NCBI GenBank assembly: GCA_017307755.1
Contig: JAFKGQ010000017.1
Span: 124,001-188,000, forward strand
DNA: 64,000 nt
Source of the DNA: Chitinophagaceae bacterium
GTDB taxonomy: Bacteria; Bacteroidota; Bacteroidia; Chitinophagales; Chitinophagaceae
Reading direction: 5' to 3'
A program made the position numbers and the translations under genes. This document shows positions 58,674 through 64,000 of this stretch, piece after piece; the stretch's first letter is position 1, and every line of letters begins with the position of its first letter. The notes beneath the pieces are model-generated. The model was not told where the DNA came from and did no database searches. It saw nothing but the letters and a program-made list of their open reading frames with translations.

Positions 58674-59681
58674 TTAAATTTTAGCGAAATAATTAAGCCC
58701 CATCGCCTCCTTTGCCAATTGGAGCGTCGCTGCTGCGTTGGCCCTTGCCTTTGCCGCCCCCTCCTCCATCACTTTCCGGAGATAAGAGTCATCGTTACGT
58801 ATCTGTTCGGCTTTCTCACGGATAGGAGAGATAAAGGCCACCATCCCTTCCGCCAGTTCCTTTTTCATATCACCATAACGGACAGTGCCTGCCTGGTAAT
58901 CTGCCCGGAACTTGTCCACGACATCCTGGGAACATACCAGTTCCAGCAACAGAAAGAGGTTGGCGACGGATTCCGGCATATCCCCCCCCGGCGCCCCGCT
59001 GTCCGTTTTTGCTTTTTTTATCTTGTTGCGGATAGTCTCGTCATCATCCGCCAGGTACAAGGTAGCCATCTGGTTCTCGCTCTTGCTCATTTTACCCGCC
59101 CCATCCAGGCTGGGCACCTTGATCAGGCTCTCGCCAAAATTAAAGGCATACGGCTCGGGAAATACCTCACCATAGCGTTGGTTGAACCGCCCGGCATAAT
59201 TCCGGGCCATTTCCAGGTGCTGTTCCTGGTCCTTACCCACGGGCACCAGGGTCGCCCTCTGCAGGAGTATATCGGCAGCCTGCAGCACAGGATAGGTCAG
59301 CAACCCCATATTTACGTTATTGGGATGCAGACGTACCTTTTCTTTAAAAGTGGGGGTCTTTTCCAACTCACCCTTGTAAGCCAGCATGTTCAGTAATAGG
59401 TATAACTCAGCCGTTTCGGGTACATGGCTCTGACAGTACAAGGCGACTTTTTCCGGATCAAGACCACTGGCAATGTTCTCTGCCAGCACCCTGCGTACAT
59501 GATTTTTCAACTCCCGCGTCTCCGTAAGGGTCGTGAGCGCATGCAGATCGGCCACCATAAAATAGCAGGTATAGGACTCCTGCATCCGCACGTAGTTCCG
59601 TACAGCCCCAAAGTAATTTCCCAGGTGCAGGAACCCGGTAGGCCGGATCCCGCTCATGACAATTTCTTTCGCTTTTTCCAT
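58674..59681 (-). CDS. trpS: Tryptophan-tRNA ligase
   Basis: 335 residues from the ATG at 59681 (MEKAKEIVMSGIRPTGFLHL); a longer in-frame start is rejected because a good promoter and hairpin lie inside it. The class I signatures are GFLHLGNYFGA (HIGH-type) and KMSKS in GAGKMSKSEN. It charges tRNA-Trp. A perfect 7-bp hairpin occupies the predicted 5' end of the mRNA. Confidence 0.95.
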   Translation of the reverse strand: MEKAKEIVMSGIRPTGFLHLGNYFGAVRNYVRMQESYTCYFMVADLHALTTLTETRELKNHVRRVLAENIASGLDPEKVALYCQSHVPETAELYLLLNMLAYKGELEKTPTFKEKVRLHPNNVNMGLLTYPVLQAADILLQRATLVPVGKDQEQHLEMARNYAGRFNQRYGEVFPEPYAFNFGESLIKVPSLDGAGKMSKSENQMATLYLADDDETIRNKIKKAKTDSGAPGGDMPESVANLFLLLELVCSQDVVDKFRADYQAGTVRYGDMKKELAEGMVAFISPIREKAEQIRNDDSYLRKVMEEGAAKARANAAATLQLAKEAMGLNYFAKI

Positions 59682-59689
59682 ATTATGTC

Positions 59690-59740
59690 CCGCCAACTTT
59701 GGCGGAAGCGCGAAGATAGCCCCTCCCCACCGTTTGTCAA
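59690..59740 (-). promoter_or_regulatory. trpS promoter and 5' leader hairpin
   Basis: On the minus strand TTG (59740-59738), 19 bases, then TATCTTCG (59718-59711), one mismatch from TAnnTTTG. Transcription should begin near 59705, exactly where the perfect stem CCGCCAA/TTGGCGG (59690-59705) starts. The ATG is 9 bases beyond the stem. Confidence 0.55.
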
Positions 59741-59780
59741 AACTTCCCCTTGGCCTCTTCCCCATACAACAATAAACCGC

Positions 59781-59788
59781 TATTTTTG
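59781..59788 (+). promoter_or_regulatory. Putative -7 promoter box TATTTTTG for gatC
   Basis: Exact TAnnTTTG match 14 bases before the gatC ATG. No TTG at the ideal distance was seen. Confidence 0.5.
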
Positions 59789-59802
59789 CTCAAACACCTT
59801 GC

Positions 59803-60096
59803 ATGGAAGTCAACGACGCACTGATCGATAATCTTTCTAACCTGGCCCGCCTGGAATTCAGCGCCGAAGAAAAGGAGAACATCAAAAAAGACCTGCGGCG
59901 GATGATTGAATTTGTGGAAAAACTGGGTGAACTGGACACAGCAGGTGTAGAACCCTTATTACATATGAGCCCGGCCATCAATGTGTTGCGGGATGATCAA
60001 CCCGGAGGCTCCGTCAGCCGGGAAGAAGCCCTTGCAAACGCTCCCGTTACGGATGGGACTTATTTTAAGGTACCCAAAGTCATCCGTAAAATATGA
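59803..60096 (+). CDS. gatC: Aspartyl/glutamyl-tRNA amidotransferase subunit C
   Basis: 97 residues with the usual pattern LSNLARLEFSAEEKENIKKD at the start and LLHMSPAINVLRDD in the second half. It stabilises the GatCAB complex that amidates mischarged tRNA. Its stop overlaps the start of the next gene (ATGA), so the ATPase is translationally coupled to it, though functionally unrelated. Confidence 0.93.
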   Translation: MEVNDALIDNLSNLARLEFSAEEKENIKKDLRRMIEFVEKLGELDTAGVEPLLHMSPAINVLRDDQPGGSVSREEALANAPVTDGTYFKVPKVIRKI

Positions 60097-60803
60097 CCAC
60101 TACCCCCATTATACGCCTCGAAGACATCCGCAAAAGCTACTTCATGGGTAAACAGGCCCTGCCCGTGCTCAAAGGCGTCTCCCTGGATATCTTTAAAAAT
60201 GAATATGTAGCCCTGATGGGGCCTTCCGGTTCAGGAAAAAGCACCCTGATGAATATCCTGGGTTGTCTGGACTCTCCAACAGCCGGTACCTATATCCTCA
60301 ACGGACAGGACGTAAGCAAAATGCCCGATGACGACCTGGCCGATGTCCGGAATATAGAGATCGGGTTCGTATTCCAGCAATTTAACCTCCTGCCCCGCCT
60401 GACAGCCGCGGAAAATGTAGCCCTCCCCCTCGTCTATGCCGGTGTCCCAAAAAAGGAACGTCACGAGCGGGCCATGGACGTACTAAAAAAGGTCAACCTG
60501 GATGATAGGAGCCACCATAAACCCAATGAACTGTCCGGGGGACAGGCCCAGCGGGTGGCTATCGCCAGAGCCTTAATCAACAACCCTTCCCTCATCCTGG
60601 CGGATGAACCTACAGGCAATCTGGATACCAAGACCTCCATCGAGATCATGGATATTTTCACCCGGATCCAATCCACCGGTAATACAGTGATACTGGTCAC
60701 CCATGAAGAAGATATTGCCAACTATGCTCATCGTATCGTACGTCTGCGGGATGGGGTTATAGAAAGCGACAGAAAACAGACCTCTGTAGCCATCAGCCAT
60801 TAA
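60093..60803 (+). CDS. MacB/LolD-type ABC transporter ATPase
   Basis: 236 residues with Walker A GPSGSGKST (43-51), signature LSGGQAQR (147-154), Walker B LILADEP (167-173), D-loop GNLDT and switch histidine in VTHEED. No permease gene follows, so its membrane partner is encoded elsewhere. It is closer to MacB ATPases than to the one at 61626. Confidence 0.9.
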   Translation: MTTTPIIRLEDIRKSYFMGKQALPVLKGVSLDIFKNEYVALMGPSGSGKSTLMNILGCLDSPTAGTYILNGQDVSKMPDDDLADVRNIEIGFVFQQFNLLPRLTAAENVALPLVYAGVPKKERHERAMDVLKKVNLDDRSHHKPNELSGGQAQRVAIARALINNPSLILADEPTGNLDTKTSIEIMDIFTRIQSTGNTVILVTHEEDIANYAHRIVRLRDGVIESDRKQTSVAISH

Positions 60804-60856
60804 AGACCGCCCCGTCTGTAGAATATCTGCTTCCTCAAACGACAAAACATCGTCCC

Positions 60857-61453
60857 ATGGCATTTAAAATATATACACGTACAGGGGATAAAGGCAACAC
60901 CGCCCTCATCGGCGGTACAAAAGTTCCCAAAAGCCATATACGTATCGAATCTTACGGCACAGTGGATGAGTTGAATTCTTACATCGGATTGCTGAGCGAT
61001 CATCTTACGGCTGCCGCAGAGGTCGTCAGCCACCCCGTTTTCCCCCTTTCAACCTCTATCCAGACCCTCCGGGAGATACAGGATCGTCTTTTTACGATCG
61101 GAGCCTCCCTGGCATGCGATCCGGACAAGGAGTCAAAAATGAAGATACCTGATCTGAAAGAGGAAGATATAAAGGCCCTTGAACAGGACATCGACAGGAT
61201 GAATGAGGTTTTGCCCGAAATGAAGTCGTTTATCCTCCCTGGCGGCCACGTTGCCGTATCCACAGCCCATGTAGCCCGTTGTGTATGCCGCCGCGCCGAA
61301 AGGATCTGTGTTCGTATGCAGGAGGAAGGACAATTTATAGACCCCCTGGTCATTAAATATATCAATCGGCTGAGTGACCATCTTTTTACGCTGGCCCGTT
61401 ATGCCGGTCACTTTTTACACGCCCCGGAAACTCCCTGGAAACCGAGGGTTTAA
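60857..61453 (+). CDS. Cob(I)yrinic acid a,c-diamide adenosyltransferase, PduO type
   Basis: 198 residues: the N-terminal ATP-binding opening KIYTRTGDKGNTALIGGTKV, the helix SYGTVDELNSYIGLL, FILPGGHVAVSTAHVARCVC and the C-terminal INRLSDHLFTLARYA. It adenosylates corrinoids to make coenzyme B12. It follows the ATPase gene by 53 bases on the same strand. Confidence 0.93.
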   Translation: MAFKIYTRTGDKGNTALIGGTKVPKSHIRIESYGTVDELNSYIGLLSDHLTAAAEVVSHPVFPLSTSIQTLREIQDRLFTIGASLACDPDKESKMKIPDLKEEDIKALEQDIDRMNEVLPEMKSFILPGGHVAVSTAHVARCVCRRAERICVRMQEEGQFIDPLVIKYINRLSDHLFTLARYAGHFLHAPETPWKPRV

Positions 61454-61463
61454 GGTTTCATGC

Positions 61464-61589
61464 CCCTCCCACCAACCCAACTCTTCCTAATATCCGGATT
61501 GCCACTGGCAATCCTTCTTCCAACTCTTCCTAATGACCCCTCCCACGTGCCCAACTCTTCTTACTATCCAGATTGCCACCGGCAATCTG
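61464..61589. repeat. Direct repeat of about 51 bases with compensated hairpins
   Basis: CCCCTCCCAC...CCCAACTCTTC...ATCC-GATTGCCA is present at 61464-61514 and 61537-61589. Each copy ends with a hairpin of the same design: GGATTGCC-ACT-GGCAATCC (61496-61514) and AGATTGCC-ACC-GGCAATCT (61570-61588). Outer G-C in one is A-T in the other. Confidence 0.75.
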
Positions 61590-61625
61590 TCTCACTGGCG
61601 ATCCGTCTCACTGGAAACCGAGAGC

Positions 61626-62285
61626 CTAACCCTCCTTCTCAATCAATCCATCCCGCATATGCAGCACCCGGTCACTCATCCTGGCCAGGTCCTCGTTATG
61701 AGTTACGATCAAAAAGGTCTGTTTCAGCCTGTCCCGCAGCTCGAAGAACAGTTGATGCAGCTCCCTTGCATTGGCCGTGTCCAGATTACCCGAAGGTTCG
61801 TCTGCAAATACGATATCAGGATCGTTGATCAGGGCACGGGCTACAGCTACCCGTTGTTGCTCGCCGCCGGATAAGGCGCCGGGTTTATTGCCGGTCCGGT
61901 GCCCAACACCCAGGGTATTCAACAGCTCGTTTGCCCGCTGCTCCACTTCGGACTTATTCCGTCCGGCAATCCAGCCGGGTATACATACATTCTCCAATGC
62001 GGTGAATTCAGGCAGCAAATGATGGAACTGGAATACAAAGCCGATATGCCGGTTACGAAAATCAGCCAGCCCGCGCCCCTTTAGATCACCCAATTTTTTA
62101 TTCTCCAAAGACACCTCCCCCTTTGCCGGCTGGTCTAAAGTGCCTAATATGTGCAGTAACGTACTTTTCCCACATCCCGAGGGACCGACGATGCTGACGA
62201 TCTCGCCTTTCCGGATTTGTACATCCACCCCTTTCAGCACCCATAGGCTCCCGTAATACTTTTCTATCCCCTTGGCTGTTAACAT
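61626..62285 (-). CDS. lolD: LolD-like ABC transporter ATPase
   Basis: 219 residues: Walker A GPSGCGKST (34-42), Q-loop FVFQFHHLLPEFTALEN, signature LSGGEQQR, Walker B IVFADEPSGNLDT and switch histidine VTHNEDLA. The FHHLLPEFTALENV segment is typical of LolD, which powers release of lipoproteins from the inner membrane with LolC/E. No LolC/E gene is nearby. Palindromic elements K1 and K2 lie upstream. Confidence 0.85.
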   Translation of the reverse strand: MLTAKGIEKYYGSLWVLKGVDVQIRKGEIVSIVGPSGCGKSTLLHILGTLDQPAKGEVSLENKKLGDLKGRGLADFRNRHIGFVFQFHHLLPEFTALENVCIPGWIAGRNKSEVEQRANELLNTLGVGHRTGNKPGALSGGEQQRVAVARALINDPDIVFADEPSGNLDTANARELHQLFFELRDRLKQTFLIVTHNEDLARMSDRVLHMRDGLIEKEG

Positions 62286-62377
62286 ACTAATAATTTGAAT
62301 GACAAAACCGTCCCGGTCATCTTCCTTTTACTTGGCTCTTACCCCTTGCAAACCTACACGTTAGGCCTCATATTTCT

Positions 62378-62446
62378 GCACCGGGTATGGCTTATTCTAA
62401 AAATTAATCCATCCCTGACAGTCCGCTCGGGCGCCTATACGGCGCC
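62378..62446 (-). repeat. Composite palindromic element, copy K1 (partly decayed)
   Basis: GCACCGGGTATGG (from 62378) and AATCCATCCC pair imperfectly, as in copies B, C and J. The loop box is TAATTTTT (minus; plus 62399-62406); TTAG is not conserved. A short hairpin GGCGCC-N5-GGCGCC (62430-62446) follows. It points at lolD. Confidence 0.6.
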
Positions 62447-62475
62447 TATACAGTAAAGAGTAACCCCTATATTGC

Positions 62476-62613
62476 GCAAAATTGTCCCTTTGAAAATTTA
62501 GGCCAATTTTGCCAAAAATCTAACGTCTGGGCCCTTCGTCGGGGCTCGTTCCTCGCCCCTTCTCGGGCATAACCTTCGTTCCTCGGTTACGGACAACGAA
62601 CCTCCGGTCCGTT
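62476..62613 (-). repeat. Composite palindromic element, copy K2
   Basis: Perfect 9-bp arms GCAAAATTG (62476-62484) and CAATTTTGC (62504-62512). The loop box TAAATTTT (minus; plus 62493-62500) follows TTAG at exactly 19 bases. Array: GGGGC/GCCCC (62541-62559), AACC/GGTT (about 62571-62588) and AACGAACC-TCC-GGTCCGTT (62595-62613), the last identical to that in copy G. Confidence 0.82.
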
Positions 62614-62641
62614 GGTGGAAAAGGTTAAATTTAAACTGATA

Positions 62642-62672
62642 TTTGGTAGTTTCGTTTTAAAAATTACTTTTG
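62642..62672 (+). promoter_or_regulatory. Promoter of the DUF2795 gene (TTTG-N19-TACTTTTG)
   Basis: TTTG at 62642-62645 and TACTTTTG at 62665-62672 with 19 bases between, a full Bacteroidetes-type match 17 bases before the ATG. Confidence 0.7.
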
Positions 62673-62688
62673 CGGAAAATTAAGAGTA

Positions 62689-62910
62689 ATGTTTTGGACA
62701 CTTGAATTAGCCAGCTATTTGGAAGACGCCCCCTGGCCGGCTACCAAAGACGAATTGATCGACTATGCCATTCGTTCCGGTGCTCCTATTGAAGTGGTGG
62801 AAAACCTTCAGGAGTTGGAGGACGAAGGAGAGATATATGAGGGCATCGACGACATCTGGCCCGACTACCCAAGCCAGGAGGATTTCTTTTTTAACGAGGA
62901 CGAATACTAA
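62689..62910 (+). CDS. DUF2795-family small acidic protein
   Basis: 73 residues matching the DUF2795 layout: WTLELASYLEDAPWPATKDE, then LIDYAIRSGAPIEVVENLQE and an acidic tail with DDIWPDYPSQEDFFFNEDEY. The function of the family is not known; similar short acidic proteins are common and highly conserved in Bacteroidetes. It has its own strong promoter and terminator and so is a single-gene transcript of about 250 bases. Confidence 0.88.
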   Translation: MFWTLELASYLEDAPWPATKDELIDYAIRSGAPIEVVENLQELEDEGEIYEGIDDIWPDYPSQEDFFFNEDEY

Positions 62911-62944
62911 AAAAATAAAAAAGGGCGCTCTCAGGCGCCCTTTT
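62911..62944. terminator. Bidirectional intrinsic terminator
   Basis: AAGGGCGC (62921-62928) and GCGCCCTT (62935-62942), with an A-rich run before and TTTT after. It ends the DUF2795 transcript and fabI from the opposite side. Confidence 0.85.
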
Positions 62945-62962
62945 AATTATCAGTTTACCTTT

Positions 62963-63775
62963 TTATTTCTCCATCTGATTGATCACAGCTTCCGTTACCC
63001 CGGTAAACGAAAACCCTCCATCATGGAAAAGGTTCTGCATCGTGACCATCTTCGTCAGATCACTAAACAACGTCACACAATAGTCTGCACATTGCTCGGC
63101 AGAAGCATTACCCAAAGGACTCATCTTCTCCGCATATGAGATAAAGCCGTCAAAACCTTTTACCCCGCTGCCGGCCGTCGTACGGGTGGGAGACTGGCTA
63201 ACGGTATTTACCCTCACTTTCTTTTTTACCCCATAATAATAACCAAAACTCCGGGTGATGCTCTCCAACATAGCCTTGGCATCCGCCATTTCATTATAAT
63301 CGGGGAATACCCGCTGTGCAGCAATATAGGTCAACGCTACCACACTGGCGCCCTCCGTCAAAGCATCCAGGTCCCAGGCTGTACGCAGTACCCGGTGCAG
63401 GGACATCGCCGAAATATCCAAAGTCTTCTTACTCCACTCATAATCGATCTCCGTATAGCTCTTCCCTTTACGCATATTCAGGCTCATCCCAACGGAATGC
63501 AGGACAAAATCGATGCTTCCGCCAAAATGCTTCATAGACTCTTCAAAAAGCTTCTTCAGGTCGTCAGAGCTGGTGACATCTGCTCCGATGACAGGGGCGT
63601 TTACAGTCGTGGCGAGCTTATTGATCTCCCCCATACGCAATGCCACCGGTGCATTGGTCAGCACCAGCTGAGCGCCTTCTTCATGACAACGCAGTGCAGT
63701 CTTCCAGGCGATGGAGTTCTCATCCAATGCCCCGAATATGATCCCTTTCTTCCCTTTTAAGAGGTTATATGCCAT
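62963..63775 (-). CDS. fabI: Enoyl-[acyl-carrier-protein] reductase, FabI type
   Basis: 270 residues of the short-chain dehydrogenase fold. The cofactor site begins GKKGIIFGALDENSIAW, and the catalytic pair is Y160 and K167 in the YNEMADAK motif (Y-x6-K). VLHSVGMSLN and VNTVSQSPTRTTAGSG are the usual FabI segments. It carries out the last reduction of each fatty-acid elongation cycle and is the target of triclosan-type inhibitors. A TAACATTG box with TTG 20 bases upstream (minus strand, about 63800) may be its promoter. Confidence 0.95.
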   Translation of the reverse strand: MAYNLLKGKKGIIFGALDENSIAWKTALRCHEEGAQLVLTNAPVALRMGEINKLATTVNAPVIGADVTSSDDLKKLFEESMKHFGGSIDFVLHSVGMSLNMRKGKSYTEIDYEWSKKTLDISAMSLHRVLRTAWDLDALTEGASVVALTYIAAQRVFPDYNEMADAKAMLESITRSFGYYYGVKKKVRVNTVSQSPTRTTAGSGVKGFDGFISYAEKMSPLGNASAEQCADYCVTLFSDLTKMVTMQNLFHDGGFSFTGVTEAVINQMEK

Positions 63776-63859
63776 AGATTGAATTTTTCCGGCACAATGT
63801 TACCCCTTTTTTCCGGCAGGATCAAGGGAAATTTACTAAAGCTCACCGGGTCATCCGGA

Positions 63860-64000
63860 TCACCTGCCACGTTTTGCCTTACGCCGTTTACCCCACCAAA
63901 CAAGAAACCCTGTAACAGGCAGGCTTGCGGAAACCAGGCCGATCAAAAAGGCGATTATTTTGCCCGCCAGCCCCCCAATAGCGCCGACATGGATATCATA
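63860..64000 (-). CDS. PepSY-associated TM-helix protein, C-terminal end only
   Basis: The last 46 codons run in from the right edge: YDIHVGAIGGLAGKIIAF, a membrane helix continuing to LPVTGFLVWWGKRRK, and a basic tail before the TGA at 63860-63862. The YDIHVG...GFLxWWGKR pattern is characteristic of the PepSY-associated membrane proteins that often act beside TonB-dependent iron receptors as ferric reductases. Confidence 0.8.
   Translation of the reverse strand, partial: YDIHVGAIGGLAGKIIAFLIGLVSASLPVTGFLVWWGKRRKAKRGR

Noticed and set aside
10292..62613. Insertion sequences or integron attC sites as an explanation of the palindromic elements
   Set aside because: No transposase or integrase lies near any copy, no target-site duplications are obvious, and no conserved attC core sites (such as GTTRRRY) were seen.

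Overview
The window looks like chromosomal DNA of a Bacteroidetes bacterium, most likely a Chitinophagaceae relative (genus not resolved). The evidence is a SusC/SusD pair, a type IX secretion sorting domain, LytS/LytTR regulators, TAnnTTTG-type promoters with a TTG about 19 bases upstream, a Tgt lacking the usual zinc cysteines, and moderately GC-rich DNA. No rRNA, tRNA, CRISPR array, transposase or integrase was recognised.

Layout. 1-8.5 kb (minus strand): a truncated ethanolamine-permease-like gene, a T9SS-sorted surface protein, a LytS-family kinase homologue that has lost its phospho-acceptor histidine, and a susD/susC pair. 9.2-11.2 kb (plus): an intact LytS-type kinase and a LytTR response regulator. 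11.2-13.9 kb (minus): an NtrB-like kinase and an NtrC-like sigma-54 activator. 14.6-36.3 kb (plus): a 22-kb export cluster with one HlyD/MacA-type adaptor, a small exported peptide, one ATPase, seven consecutive full-length MacB/FtsX-type permeases, a second ATPase and a TolC-family outer-membrane protein. The two ends of this cluster carry near-identical control regions: paired 22-bp-spaced TGTATC repeats and a TGGCAT...TTG element at the same distance. This suggests the adjacent NtrC-type regulator controls both.

36.3-63.8 kb is mostly housekeeping: metX, osmC, metZ, a NUMOD4 protein, a eukaryote-type citrate synthase, an LptF/LptG permease, tgt, a GT2 glycosyltransferase, rsmG, a DUF4265 pair, a NarL-type regulator, a PI-PLC-like enzyme, an M1 peptidase, an operon pssA-purS-rsmI-PepSY, pepP, pckA, a deoxynucleoside kinase, trpS, gatC, two LolD-type ATPases, a PduO-type adenosyltransferase, a DUF2795 protein and fabI. 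The right edge holds the C-terminus of a PepSY-associated membrane protein.

The most unusual structure is between the genes. Thirteen copies of a composite palindromic element (A to L below, K being two copies) occur in the window. Each intact copy has a long inverted repeat whose arms differ from copy to copy but pair almost perfectly, a loop holding a TAnnTTT(T/C/A) box, a TTAG placed 18-19 bases before that box, and usually a trailing array of very short hairpins. TTAG-N19-TAnnTTT resembles the Bacteroidetes promoter, and 11 of 13 copies point at the start codon of the next gene. The short hairpins show paired (compensatory) substitutions. One copy is read in frame inside the M1 peptidase, one overlaps the osmC stop codon, and one lies between two of the tandem permease genes beside a vestigial permease tail.
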